NCBI GenBank assembly: GCA_947450365.1
Contig: CANFVE010000031.1
Coordinates: 1 to 34,690 of the forward strand
DNA: 34,690 bases
Direction of reading: 5' to 3'
Source of the DNA: Cytophagaceae bacterium
GTDB lineage: Bacteria; Bacteroidota; Bacteroidia; Cytophagales; Spirosomataceae
Notes under the pieces: generated by a model
What the model saw: only the letters and a program-made list of their open reading frames with translations
Databases searched by the model: none
Told to the model about the DNA's origin: nothing
Shown here: in pieces, positions 1-8,491 of the stretch
Layout of the letters: each line of letters starts with the position of its first letter
Position numbering within the stretch: the first letter of the stretch is position 1
Position numbers and translations under genes: made by a program

Positions 1-363
1 ATCTTTCCTCGCCCCGGTCTCACGCCTACTACCTATAAATATGGTGGTTCCACGAATACCTATTTAGTAGGCTCCACCATCACGCAGGTATTGGATGGCT
101 ATTCGAGTCCCAGTTTTACCTTGCGGAATGAGGAACGAATACCCTTTTATATGCGCATGGACATTGGAATTACGGTAGAACCGAAGGCCGGGAAAAAATG
201 GCAGGGTTCTTGGAATTTCTCGATTTATAATGTGCTAGCCAGGCAAAATGCCTATTCGCTTTTCTTTCGTTCCTCGACCGGTTTGATTAATCAGGCGAGA
301 ACCTATCAATTGTCCATTTTGGGCGCCGCGATTCCATCCATCACCTATAATTTTAAATTTTAA
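1..363 (+). CDS. TonB-dependent receptor, C-terminal end (partial)
   Basis: The reading frame is open from the first base of the window and ends at TAA 361-363, so only about 120 C-terminal residues of a larger protein are present. They read like the last strands of an outer-membrane beta-barrel: alternating aromatic and polar residues (FYMRMDIGI, WNFSIYNVLARQNAYSLFF) and a final strand ending in aromatic residues (ITYNFKF). In SusC/CirA-type TonB-dependent receptors this closing part often has the motif 'SIYNVLARQNAYS'. The next gene, a DUF4249 lipoprotein, starts on the last base of this stop codon, a pairing typical of such receptors in Bacteroidota. The transported substrate cannot be told from this fragment. 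Confidence 0.85.
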   Translation: MFPRPGLTPTTYKYGGSTNTYLVGSTITQVLDGYSSPSFTLRNEERIPFYMRMDIGITVEPKAGKKWQGSWNFSIYNVLARQNAYSLFFRSSTGLINQARTYQLSILGAAIPSITYNFKF

Positions 364-1421
364 TGAGAGCATGGATCCTAGGGTTTTGTTGGCTTATCCT
401 CTGTTCATGCGAAACGGAGGTGACGGATTTTAAAACGCAAAATTTGAGTTCGGCCATCGTCGTATCTGGTGAAATGAGTTCACTGGCCGGTCCCTACACG
501 GTGCGCTTGAATTATACGTCTGCATATTCGCCTTTTGATGTGACGGAATTTCAGGGGCAGGTTATTCCAGGAGCCGATGTCAAAATTTTGGATGAAACCG
601 GTGCCAGCGTTTCTTTGAAGGAAACTCAAAAAGGCGTTTACCAAACTCCTTCGACCTTTAAGGGCCAAGTGGGTAAAAAATACAAATTACGAATCCTGAC
701 CATCAATGGGAAGCAAATCGAATCCACCCTGGATGAATTAAAGGCTCCTTTGCCCTTGGCTTCTTTTTCGTATACCTTCAAAAATGCGGAAAAGGTCGAA
801 AATATGCGCTTTGATTTAAGGGCTTCACTGCAAGACAAAAAGGGATCTGAGGATTATTATTTTATCAAAAGGCAGGATTTCGTCCAATTTTTGACGACCT
901 GTCCGGAACCCCCTCCGCCACCGGCTCCGGTGCCGATTTGCGATTGTAAATGTTGGCAAGCCCCTCAAAACACCCAACCGATTTTGATTACCGATTTTTT
1001 GCTCGATGGTACCTCTATTCCTTTGGCATTAAATCCTGTGGATTACCACGATTTGACGGATGTGGTGGTTCAATTAAATGTCTACACCGTCTCCAAAGAA
1101 GCCTATACGTTTTGGAAACGACAAGAAGAGCAACGCACATTAGGGGGCGGTTTGTTTGATAAAGTCCCGGCTCAGATTATTGGGAATTTGAGGACTGTGA
1201 ATGATTCGGACCAACAGGTTGTGGGCTATTTTTTAGTCGGTGGGCTTTATCGCCAGCGACTCACCGTCGATCGGTACAATGGCATTCCCGAAGAAACCTA
1301 TAGAAAGCTTGGATTTTATGTAGATTTCTACAATATCCGATATAAAGAGTTTGCCTTGTGGGATTGTCGAAAGGCCGCTTGGATTCCCTATAACCTCGGT
1401 TTAAGTATTCCTTCCATGTAG
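363..1421 (+). CDS. DUF4249 domain-containing lipoprotein
   Basis: The protein has 352 residues. A short signal sequence ends in a lipobox (LILCSC), which predicts lipidation on Cys16 and anchoring to the outer membrane. The rest looks like DUF4249, a beta-rich family of unknown function that is usually encoded just downstream of TonB-dependent receptors; it may be the surface or periplasmic partner of that receptor. The start codon overlaps the receptor stop by one base (TAATG), so the two are surely cotranscribed. Odd point: residues 180-198 carry a proline run bordered by cysteines (C180, then CDCKCW at 193-198), which could be a disulfide knot or a metal site. The family assignment rests on overall pattern and context, not on a search. 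Confidence 0.8.
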   Translation: MRAWILGFCWLILCSCETEVTDFKTQNLSSAIVVSGEMSSLAGPYTVRLNYTSAYSPFDVTEFQGQVIPGADVKILDETGASVSLKETQKGVYQTPSTFKGQVGKKYKLRILTINGKQIESTLDELKAPLPLASFSYTFKNAEKVENMRFDLRASLQDKKGSEDYYFIKRQDFVQFLTTCPEPPPPPAPVPICDCKCWQAPQNTQPILITDFLLDGTSIPLALNPVDYHDLTDVVVQLNVYTVSKEAYTFWKRQEEQRTLGGGLFDKVPAQIIGNLRTVNDSDQQVVGYFLVGGLYRQRLTVDRYNGIPEETYRKLGFYVDFYNIRYKEFALWDCRKAAWIPYNLGLSIPSM

Positions 1422-1466
1422 GTTTTCACCACCTAAATTAAATTTGCTGACAAATAAATAGTATGC

Positions 1467-1497
1467 TTGCATAATATATTTTTTCTCTGCAAATTTG
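1467..1497 (+). promoter_or_regulatory. Possible promoter of the acyl-CoA dehydrogenase gene
   Basis: TTG at 1467-1469 and CAAATTTG at 1490-1497 are 20 bases apart, close to the Bacteroidota pattern TTG-N19/20-TAnnTTTG with one mismatch in the -7 element. It lies 16 bases before the ATG at 1514. A second TAAATTTG at 1439-1446 lacks a good -33 partner. Confidence 0.4.
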
Positions 1498-1513
1498 TTG
1501 ACATCTAAATGTA

Positions 1514-3301
1514 ATGCAAATGGCAAAAGAATATGACCGTCGTAACCTCGATTTTATTTTAAAGGAGGTATTTGATATGAGTTCCTTGTGCAAGTATCCG
1601 CGTTATGCGGATTTTGCGCCTGACATGTTTGACATGTTGCTGGATTCAGCGGATTCAATCGCAGAAAAGTATTTACGTCCCATTTATGTGGATTCAGATC
1701 GCAAGGCGGCTGAATTAGTGGATGGTGTGGTCCAGGTGCATCCGGGAGTGGAGCCTTACATGAAAGAAATGGGGGAATCGGGGATGATTGGATGTACATT
1801 TGACTTGGAACATGGGGGTCAGCAATTGCCCTCGATGGTCGGTGGTGCGCATGAATTCATTCGTGGGGCAGCGCATAATTCGGTGGTCATGTTTACGGGT
1901 TTATCTCATGGCGCGGCGCATTTGATTGCTTCGTTTGGTTCAAAAGAATTAGCGGATCAATATGTACCGAATATGTTGTCTGGGAAATGGGCAGGTACAA
2001 TGTGTTTGACGGAACCTCAGGCGGGAAGCTCGTTGAACGATGTGTCTACCAGCGCCAAAGACCTCGGAAACGGCAGTTATGCCATCAAAGGGCAAAAAAT
2101 ATTTATTTCAGGCGGGGATAATCATTTCTCTGAAAATATCATTCATTTAGTCTTAGCCCGTATGGAAGGCGCGCCGAGGGGTACGAAGGGAATTTCCCTT
2201 TTTGTGGTTCCAAAACGTCGCCAAGAAAATGGCGAATGGGTTTCTAATGAAGTTGTTTCATTGGGTGTTTACCATAAAATGGGCCAAAAAGCGACGCCGG
2301 CTCTACACCTTTCCTTTGGGGATAAGGGAGATTCGGTTGGTTATTTGGTTGGTGAACCGAACAAAGGCTTGATTTACATGTTCCAGATGATGAACGAAGC
2401 GCGCTTGGGCGTGGGAATGGGTGGGGCTTATATCGCTTCGGCAGCCTATCATTTCTCGAAACAATATGCGAATGAGCGTTCTCAAGGACGTTTATTGACG
2501 AATAAAGATCCGAATACAGCGCCGACTTTGATTAAAAATCACCCAGACGTCCAACGTATGTTGTATTTCCAAAAAGCCATTGTGGAAGGTTCGATGGGTT
2601 TATTATTCCAATGTTTTCATTGGGATGATATCGCCAAAGCAGCTGATGGGGAAGAAAAAGCGGAGGCACAGGTATTGCTTGATTTTATGACGCCAGTTGC
2701 GAAAACCTATCCGGCGGAAATGGGAATTTTGGCGGTGAATCAAGGATTACAAGTCTTAGGAGGATATGGATATACGGAAGATTTTCCGTTGGAGCAAATG
2801 GCTCGCGATGTCCGGATTATGTCGATTTACGAGGGAACTACGGGAATTCATGGCTTGACGTTATTGGGAAGAAACATCCCGTTGAACAACGGCCAGGCGC
2901 TTCAGACCTTAGGCAAATACATCATGAATGATGTTGCCAAAGGAAAAACTTTGGATTCCGTGAAACCATATGCGGAGGCTTTGGAAAAAGAAGTGGCTAA
3001 TTTAACTCAAATCACGATGCATAAATTAGGTTTCGCAATGAAGGGTCAGTTTGATGTCTTCTTGGCAGATTCGACTTTGTACATGGAATTGTTTGGGTTG
3101 ATCTCAGTAGCCTGGCAATGGGTGAAGCAAGCAAACGTGGCTGCGGAGGCTTTGGCGAAAGGCGGTCTTTCTGAAACCGAAAAGGCGTTTTATTTGGATA
3201 AAATCCATACGATGAAATTCTTTTTCCATTATGAAGTTCCGAAGGCGCTGGGTTTATCAAAGCGTTTGATGGATGAGGAAAATTTGACCATTTTTAATTA
3301 A
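1514..3301 (+). CDS. Acyl-CoA dehydrogenase, long (about 595 aa) type
   Basis: This is a flavin-dependent acyl-CoA dehydrogenase, which introduces the alpha-beta double bond in an acyl-CoA, probably in fatty-acid or related acyl oxidation in the cytoplasm. The FAD-binding signature MCLTEPQAGSS is at 163-173. The C-terminal signature QVLGGYGYTEDFPLEQMARDVRIMSIYEGTTGI contains the likely catalytic base Glu440. At 595 residues it is about 200 longer than short-chain enzymes; the extra N-terminal segment (YDRRNLDFILKEVF) and the C-terminal helical domain resemble the DmdC/FadE5-like subfamily, so the true substrate is uncertain. Translation could start at 1514 (MQMAKE) or at 1520 (MAKE); the second looks more natural. 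The next gene follows after 6 bases and is probably cotranscribed, though the two products act in different compartments. Confidence 0.93.
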   Translation: MQMAKEYDRRNLDFILKEVFDMSSLCKYPRYADFAPDMFDMLLDSADSIAEKYLRPIYVDSDRKAAELVDGVVQVHPGVEPYMKEMGESGMIGCTFDLEHGGQQLPSMVGGAHEFIRGAAHNSVVMFTGLSHGAAHLIASFGSKELADQYVPNMLSGKWAGTMCLTEPQAGSSLNDVSTSAKDLGNGSYAIKGQKIFISGGDNHFSENIIHLVLARMEGAPRGTKGISLFVVPKRRQENGEWVSNEVVSLGVYHKMGQKATPALHLSFGDKGDSVGYLVGEPNKGLIYMFQMMNEARLGVGMGGAYIASAAYHFSKQYANERSQGRLLTNKDPNTAPTLIKNHPDVQRMLYFQKAIVEGSMGLLFQCFHWDDIAKAADGEEKAEAQVLLDFMTPVAKTYPAEMGILAVNQGLQVLGGYGYTEDFPLEQMARDVRIMSIYEGTTGIHGLTLLGRNIPLNNGQALQTLGKYIMNDVAKGKTLDSVKPYAEALEKEVANLTQITMHKLGFAMKGQFDVFLADSTLYMELFGLISVAWQWVKQANVAAEALAKGGLSETEKAFYLDKIHTMKFFFHYEVPKALGLSKRLMDEENLTIFN

Positions 3302-3307
3302 GGATCT

Positions 3308-5260
3308 ATGTTGAAGAAAATTGCGTTTTTGATTGCCCTTTGTAGTTCTGCGGCCGTGGCTCAGACGAAGTCCAACTACAATGCCTATGACTTATTTCAT
3401 CCCTTGTGGAATTATGGGCCAGTTTCTTCGGCACGTACTGGGGCGGGAACTCCATCAGCTAGCTACTGGCAAAATTCAGTAGATTATAAAATTTCGGCGA
3501 GTTTAGACGAGGCGGCGCGGAAAATTTCGGGCGAGGTGGAAATGACCTACAAGAATAATTCACCGGATAAATTGCCTTTTTTATGGCTGCAGTTAGATCA
3601 AAATTCGTTCAGTACGCAATCACGCGGGGGTAAATCGACCCCAATTACGGGCGGGCGCTTTGGTAATGTTGGTTTTGAGGGCGGATATAAAATCGAGAGT
3701 GTTTTTGTCGATGGAAAACCGGCCAATTATGTCGTGGAAGATACCCGGATGCAGATTCGTTTGGCCCAACCTTTGACTGATAAAATTGGCGTGGCGAAGA
3801 TTAAAATTGTGTATTCATTTAGTTCGCCGACGAACGGCCATGACCGAATGGGTATCCAGGAAACAAAAAATGGCGCCATTTTCACCGTGGCTCAATGGTT
3901 TCCAAGGATGTGTGTCTATGACGACATCGAAGGCTGGAACGTGCTTCCTTATTTAGGAGCGGGAGAGTTTTATTTGGAATACGGTAATTTTGAATATGCC
4001 ATCACAGTACCGGCTTCGCACATCGTGGTAGGTTCAGGGGAATTAATGAACCCGACGGAAGTGTATACGGCAGAACAAGTGAAACGCTGGGCTACCGCCA
4101 ATCAATCCGAGAAAACGGTCATGATTCGTTCGGCCGCAGAGGTGTTGGATCCTGCTTCCCGCCCAGCGAAAGATCGATTAACCTGGAAATTTAAATGTCA
4201 AAATGCACGCGATGTCGCTTTTGCTACGTCGAAATCCTTCATCATGGATGCAGCTCGGATTAATTTACCGAGTGGCAAGAAATCCTTGGCTGTATCCGTA
4301 TATCCGGTGGAATCCGATGGACAAAATGCCTGGGGACGTTCGACGGAATATGTGAAAGCATCCATCGAACATTATTCGAATTGGTTATATGAGTATACCT
4401 ATCCGGTGGCGACCAACGTCGCCGGAATCGTTTCTGGGATGGAATATCCAGGGATTATTTTTTGCGGATATCGCGATCAGACGCGGGCATTGTGGGGCGT
4501 GACGGATCATGAATTTGGGCATAATTGGTTCCCGATGATCGTGGGTTCCAATGAGCGCAAGTTCCCTTGGATGGATGAGGGTTTTAATACGTTCATAAAT
4601 TTTTATTCGACGGATGCGTTTAATCAGGGGGAATTTAAAAACCCTAAATTCGATATGCACCAAATGGCGCCGCGTATATTCCGTGAGAATGCGGATCCGA
4701 TCATGTCGATTCCAGATGTGGTTCAGCCTCAAAATTTAGGTTGGGAAGCGTACAATAAACCTGGTTTTGGATTACGGATGTTACGTGAAAACATTTTGGG
4801 GCCGGATCGTTTTGATTATGCGTTTAAGCAATACATTGCTCGGTGGGCTTTCAAGCACCCGACTCCGCTTGATTTCTTCAAGTCGATGGAAGATGGTTCG
4901 GGTGAAGATTTAGGTTGGTTCTGGCGTGCATGGTTCTATGAGCTGTGGAAATTAGATCAATCGGTAAAGGATGTTGTGTACATCGAACAGGATCCGAGCA
5001 AGGGGGCGATTATTACGATTGAAAATCTAGACAAAATGGCGATGCCGGCTGTGGTGGAAGTTGAATTAGTAGGAGGAGCCAAAGAGCGGTTTACGTTTCC
5101 GGTGGAAATTTGGCAACGAGGTGGTTCATGGACATTTAAAACGGCGACGAACCTGCCGATTAAATCCGTAAGCATCGATCCTGATCATGCATTCCCAGAC
5201 ATCAATTCGAAAAATAATATTTGGCGACCGCTAGCATATCGAGCGCCGAAGGGCAATTGA
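3308..5260 (+). CDS. M1-family zinc metallopeptidase, secreted
   Basis: The protein has 650 residues and an N-terminal signal peptide cut near residue 18 ([10 protein letters not shown]). The zinc site is complete: HEFGH at 401-405 and the third ligand Glu424 in WMDEG, exactly 18 residues after the second histidine, as in gluzincins of family M1. The substrate-binding motif GxMEN of classical aminopeptidases is here GMEYPG (377-382), which is seen in the Bacteroidota branch of the family. It probably trims peptides in the periplasm or outside the cell. An efficient terminator follows directly, so it ends the transcription unit begun by the acyl-CoA dehydrogenase. Confidence 0.93.
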   Translation: MLKKIAFLIALCSSAAVAQTKSNYNAYDLFHPLWNYGPVSSARTGAGTPSASYWQNSVDYKISASLDEAARKISGEVEMTYKNNSPDKLPFLWLQLDQNSFSTQSRGGKSTPITGGRFGNVGFEGGYKIESVFVDGKPANYVVEDTRMQIRLAQPLTDKIGVAKIKIVYSFSSPTNGHDRMGIQETKNGAIFTVAQWFPRMCVYDDIEGWNVLPYLGAGEFYLEYGNFEYAITVPASHIVVGSGELMNPTEVYTAEQVKRWATANQSEKTVMIRSAAEVLDPASRPAKDRLTWKFKCQNARDVAFATSKSFIMDAARINLPSGKKSLAVSVYPVESDGQNAWGRSTEYVKASIEHYSNWLYEYTYPVATNVAGIVSGMEYPGIIFCGYRDQTRALWGVTDHEFGHNWFPMIVGSNERKFPWMDEGFNTFINFYSTDAFNQGEFKNPKFDMHQMAPRIFRENADPIMSIPDVVQPQNLGWEAYNKPGFGLRMLRENILGPDRFDYAFKQYIARWAFKHPTPLDFFKSMEDGSGEDLGWFWRAWFYELWKLDQSVKDVVYIEQDPSKGAIITIENLDKMAMPAVVEVELVGGAKERFTFPVEIWQRGGSWTFKTATNLPIKSVSIDPDHAFPDINSKNNIWRPLAYRAPKGN

Positions 5261-5270
5261 TAAAATAAGA

Positions 5271-5299
5271 AACCTGATCATTTTTATCAGGTTTTTTTT
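5271..5299 (+). terminator. Intrinsic terminator after the M1 peptidase
   Basis: AACCTGAT (5271-5278) pairs with ATCAGGTT (5286-5293), an 8-bp perfect stem with a 7-base loop, followed by a run of T to 5299. It starts 10 bases after the stop codon of the peptidase gene. Confidence 0.92.
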
Positions 5300-5419
5300 A
5301 TGATTTTGTCAGGCAATAATTCAATTTTTTAAATTAAAATTTTCCCATAAAATGCCCGTTATGTCATTATATTTATACATAATTCCTATTTTCATTTTTT
5401 TTGGAATATATTTTATAAA

Positions 5420-5542
5420 ATGATACAAGAGGCCAGTATTTCTCGTTTTTATGGCGGGATTCACTTTAAAGATGGAATTACTTCCGGACAGGATCAGGGA
5501 AAAAAACTTGGAAAATATTTACTAAACAAATTTAACTTATGA
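5420..5542 (+). pseudogene. Relic of a vanadium-dependent haloperoxidase / PAP2-like gene (C-terminal 40 codons)
   Basis: A 40-codon frame from ATG 5420 to TGA 5540-5542 contains SRFYGGIHFKDGITSGQDQG. In vanadium-dependent haloperoxidases this is the conserved C-terminal segment with the SR.Y.GIH(F/Y) motif, whose histidine binds vanadate. The rest of the enzyme, normally 400 or more residues, is missing: upstream (5300-5419) there is only very AT-rich DNA without recognisable coding sequence. The frame ends inside the start of the DUF1080 gene (ATGA overlap), so it is probably the leftover 3' end of a gene once cotranscribed with it. It could still be translated as a short peptide but cannot be an enzyme. 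The assignment is from motif memory, not from alignment. Confidence 0.75.
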
Positions 5543-6399
5543 TCAAGTACACAGCCATCGCCTTATTCCTCTGTTTTGTCGCAAGGGCACAAAACCCTTC
5601 CGAAGAAAAATGGGAATCCTTATTTAATGGAAAGGACCTAAGTGGTTGGACTCCCAAAATCCGCAATTACGCATCGGGAGAAAATTTTGGAAATACATTC
5701 CGAGTGGAAGATGGGAAAATCGTCGTGCGCTATGATGCCTATGACGTGTTTAATGAGCGATTTGGTCATTTGTTTTATAAAAATCCTTATGGATATTACC
5801 GGATTCGCCTCGATTATCGTTTTGTAGGCGATCAGGCAAACCAAGGACCGGGCTGGGCCACCCGAAATTCCGGCATCATGATTCATGGCCAAGCCCCAGA
5901 AACGATGGGTAAAAATCAGGATTTCCCCGTGTCGATCGAGGTGCAATTGTTAGGCGGCAACGGCAAAGACAAACGGACCACCTGTAACCTTTGTACGCCA
6001 GGTACCAATGTGGAAATGAACGGAAAATTATTCACTCCGCATTGCATAAATTCCACCTCTGAAACCTTTCATGGAGACCAATGGGTGAAGGCTGAAGTGC
6101 GTGTGTTAGGGGATTCTCTGGTGCAACATATCTCCAATGGCCAATTGGTTTTGTCCTACCAAAAGCCGCAAATTGGTGGTGGAAATGTGAGTGGACAAGA
6201 TGTTATTTTTGGTCAAAAAGGTCAATTACTAACTCAAGGATACATTTCCTTGCAAAGCGAAAGCCACCCAGTCGAATTTAAAAATATCGAAATTCTAAAC
6301 TTAGAAGGTTGCATGAACCCCACCGCTTCCAATTATAAATCGTATTTCATAAAGTCGAAACCAGAAGCCTGCGTTTTTGCCAAAAAGAAAAAGAAATAA
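5539..6399 (+). CDS. DUF1080 (3-keto-disaccharide hydrolase type) secreted protein
   Basis: The protein has 286 residues and a signal peptide ending near residue 18 (FVARAQN). The opening WESLFNGKDLSGWTPK and later NSGIMIHGQ, FPVSIEVQLLGG and LQSESHPVEFKNIEI are typical of the DUF1080 concanavalin-like fold (PF06439), members of which act on 3-keto-glycosides; others may only bind sugars. A cysteine-containing tail (GCMNPTASNY...ACVF) resembles the short GC.(D/N)P.A.NY repeats common in secreted Bacteroidota proteins. No clear promoter is visible; the start lies inside the last codons of the haloperoxidase relic. Its stop codon directly abuts the stop of convergent tyrA, with no spacer between the two genes. 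Confidence 0.88.
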   Translation: MIKYTAIALFLCFVARAQNPSEEKWESLFNGKDLSGWTPKIRNYASGENFGNTFRVEDGKIVVRYDAYDVFNERFGHLFYKNPYGYYRIRLDYRFVGDQANQGPGWATRNSGIMIHGQAPETMGKNQDFPVSIEVQLLGGNGKDKRTTCNLCTPGTNVEMNGKLFTPHCINSTSETFHGDQWVKAEVRVLGDSLVQHISNGQLVLSYQKPQIGGGNVSGQDVIFGQKGQLLTQGYISLQSESHPVEFKNIEILNLEGCMNPTASNYKSYFIKSKPEACVFAKKKKK

Positions 6400-7263
6400 T
6401 TATTTTTTGGCGCCCAAAATCCGACTGATATCATTCGCCTTTTTAAGTTCATCCTTTAGGGTATCGTAACTGCCTGAAAGTAGTAAACCTTTGTATTTCA
6501 ATAAGGTATTGATGTATTCATCCAGCACGTCCAATAAATTTTCTTGATTCTGATGAAAAATCTGACTCCAGGTTTCTGGGGATGATTTGGCCAAGCGAAC
6601 CGTCGATTCAAAACCGGTCGATGCCAACTCAAAAATGCGCTTTTCATCCTTCTCTTTTTCTAAGACAGTATTCGCCAACGCGAACGAGCAAATATGCGAA
6701 ATATGCGAAATATAGGCTGTATGTACATCATGTTCGATCGATCCCATGTAGATTAATTGCATGCCCATGCCCTCCTGGTATAAATCTTCGATACAGGCCA
6801 AAGCCTCCGGCGAACTCAATTCTTTGTCACAAATTACCCCTCGTTTGCCCGTAAATAATCCCTCCACTGCAGCCTCGGGTCCTGAAAATTCCGTTCCGGC
6901 CATTGGGTGTGTCGATACAAACTGCGCCCGTTTGGGATGATTTTTTAGGGCCTCATAGACAGGGGTTTTGGTGGAACCCACTTCGATAACGAGTTGACCT
7001 GGGGTCAACCGGTCCATGATACCAGGCAGAATTCCAACCAAATTCTCTACCGGAACCGCGCAAACCAATACATCCATGGCGTCCATCGCTTCATCCAGCG
7101 TAGCCATACGATCCACTAATCCCAAGGCTAGCGCTTTTTCGCCATGGAGCGGATTCGCATCGACCCCCCAGATGTTGGTGGCCCAACTGCTCCGGCGCAA
7201 CGCTTTAGCGATAGAACCCCCAATTAATCCGATGCCGATAATGCCAACTTTCTTATTTTCCAT
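6400..7263 (-). CDS. tyrA: Prephenate dehydrogenase
   Basis: This enzyme oxidatively decarboxylates prephenate to 4-hydroxyphenylpyruvate, the committed step of tyrosine synthesis. The Rossmann motif GIGLIGGS is at 10-17 (GxGxxG). STHPMAGTEFSGP (117-129) and EHDVHTAYISH (178-188) are characteristic active-site segments of TyrA. With 287 residues it has neither a fused chorismate mutase nor an ACT domain, so there is no obvious allosteric tyrosine site in the protein; that fits control at the RNA level by the attenuator upstream of the operon. Its start overlaps the 3' end of the aminotransferase gene by 11 bases, which implies translational coupling. Confidence 0.94.
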   Translation of the reverse strand: MENKKVGIIGIGLIGGSIAKALRRSSWATNIWGVDANPLHGEKALALGLVDRMATLDEAMDAMDVLVCAVPVENLVGILPGIMDRLTPGQLVIEVGSTKTPVYEALKNHPKRAQFVSTHPMAGTEFSGPEAAVEGLFTGKRGVICDKELSSPEALACIEDLYQEGMGMQLIYMGSIEHDVHTAYISHISHICSFALANTVLEKEKDEKRIFELASTGFESTVRLAKSSPETWSQIFHQNQENLLDVLDEYINTLLKYKGLLLSGSYDTLKDELKKANDISRILGAKK

Positions 7264-8428
7264 TGGAATGTGTATTTATACGTTCAATCGCCTCTTTGAA
7301 AACCTCCTCCTTTGCACATAAAGAGATCCGAATATAGCCATTTCCTTGGCTTCCGAAAATCCCCCCTGGCGTTATAAAAACTGCATTTTCGGCTAATATT
7401 TTGTCGGATAAATTATAGCCAGATGCATAGGCATCCGGTACTTTAGCCCAAACAAACATGCCTGTTTGCGCTGGGTCATATCGGCAAGCTAATAAATCCA
7501 TGAGTTGGAATACTAATTGTTGGCGCGATGTATACAAGACGTTTTGATTTTCAAACCATGTCGCATCGGCTTCCAATGCCTTGGCCGCTGCTTCTTGTAA
7601 GGGTAAAAACATACCCGAATCCATGTTGGATTTAAACTTCATTACGGGCTGTAAAAATTCGGCCTTGCCGATGGCCGCTCCGATGCGCCAGCCCGCCATG
7701 TTATGCGATTTCGACAAGGAATTTAATTCGATCGCCACCTCCTTCATGCCCGGTATTGATAGCATCGACATGGGTTGTTTATTTAGAATGAAACTATACG
7801 GATTGTCATTGACCAATAAAATCGAATGCTTGATCGCAAAATCTCGTAAGCGGGTAAAAAATTCAGCATCCGCTTTCGCACCCGTAGGCATGTGTGGATA
7901 ATTGACCCACATGATTTTGACACGGCTGAGGTCCTGTTGGCCCAGCGTCTCTAAATCGGGTAGCCAATTTCCCTCTTCTGATAAATCATAGGTTCGTACG
8001 GTGGCACCCGCCAAGGCACAAGCAGCTTGATAGGTCGGGTATCCCGGATTCGGAATGAGCGTCTCATCTCCCGGCTCTAAATAGGCCATGGCGATGTGCA
8101 TAATGCCTTCTTTGGATCCGATTAGGGGTAGAATTTCCTGGTTCCAATCGACCGAAACGCCATAATTTTTTTTATAAAAGTTGGCAAATGCTTGGCGCAA
8201 GGCAGGAATCCCTTGGTAACTTTGATAAGCATGATTCGCAGGATTTCCGGCACTTTCGGTCAAGGCCTGAATGGTGGCTGCCGATGGCGCCAAATCCGGA
8301 CTTCCAATACCTAAATTAATCACAGGAATACCCGCCGCTCGGAGGGAAGCGATTTCCTTGAGTTTGGTGGAGAAATAATACTCCTCAACCGTTCCTAAGC
8401 GCGAAGCTGTAGCGATGTGTATGCTCAT
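7253..8428 (-). CDS. PLP-dependent aminotransferase of the tyrosine operon
   Basis: A fold-type I aminotransferase of 391 residues. The Schiff-base lysine is Lys240 in SLSKSHNMAGWRIG, and the segment NYPHMPTGA (176-184) stands where many relatives have NYPNNPTGA. The N-terminus (TVEEYYFSTKLKEI) resembles the LL-diaminopimelate/aspartate aminotransferase branch. Because it is the first gene of a unit with tyrA and is preceded by a tyrosine-rich attenuator, I infer that it converts 4-hydroxyphenylpyruvate (and perhaps phenylpyruvate) to the amino acid, the last step of the pathway. The ATG at 8428 lies 5 bases after the T-run of the attenuator terminator. A broader substrate range, including diaminopimelate, cannot be excluded. 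Confidence 0.88.
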   Translation of the reverse strand: MSIHIATASRLGTVEEYYFSTKLKEIASLRAAGIPVINLGIGSPDLAPSAATIQALTESAGNPANHAYQSYQGIPALRQAFANFYKKNYGVSVDWNQEILPLIGSKEGIMHIAMAYLEPGDETLIPNPGYPTYQAACALAGATVRTYDLSEEGNWLPDLETLGQQDLSRVKIMWVNYPHMPTGAKADAEFFTRLRDFAIKHSILLVNDNPYSFILNKQPMSMLSIPGMKEVAIELNSLSKSHNMAGWRIGAAIGKAEFLQPVMKFKSNMDSGMFLPLQEAAAKALEADATWFENQNVLYTSRQQLVFQLMDLLACRYDPAQTGMFVWAKVPDAYASGYNLSDKILAENAVFITPGGIFGSQGNGYIRISLCAKEEVFKEAIERINTHSNGK

Positions 8429-8433
8429 AAAAC

Positions 8434-8457
8434 AAAAAAACCGACGATTTGCCGGTT
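8434..8457 (-). terminator. Attenuator terminator of the tyrosine operon
   Basis: Reading the minus strand, AACCGGC (8457-8451) pairs with GTCGGTT (8445-8439), 7 bp with one G-U pair and loop AAATC, followed by T-residues to 8434. It lies between the leader peptide and the aminotransferase start. The 5' arm is also the 3' arm of a competing hairpin (8491-8451), so this terminator is conditional. Confidence 0.85.
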
Positions 8458-8491
8458 GTACATAAGTTATAACAAAAACCTATACACCGGC
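8451..8491 (-). promoter_or_regulatory. Antiterminator hairpin of the tyrosine attenuator
   Basis: On the minus strand GCCGGTGTA (8491-8483) can pair with TACAACCGGC (8460-8451): 9 base pairs with a single bulged A, and two more weak pairs inside. It uses up the 5' arm of the terminator, so the two structures exclude each other, and this one is the longer. Its 5' arm begins at the last base of the leader stop codon, so a ribosome that reaches the stop would hide it. A ribosome held at the last tyrosine pair (8508-8503) would leave most of it free. Confidence 0.82.

Noticed and set aside
4385..4732. A 115-codon minus-strand frame opposite the M1 peptidase active-site region
   Set aside because: It mirrors conserved coding sequence, is rich in Arg, His and Ile as antisense frames are, and has no recognisable domain.
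7870..7910. NYPHMPTG instead of NYPNNPTG in the aminotransferase
   Set aside because: I considered loss of cofactor contacts, but the first Asn is kept and the variant seems to be usual in this family branch, so it is not a sign of inactivation.
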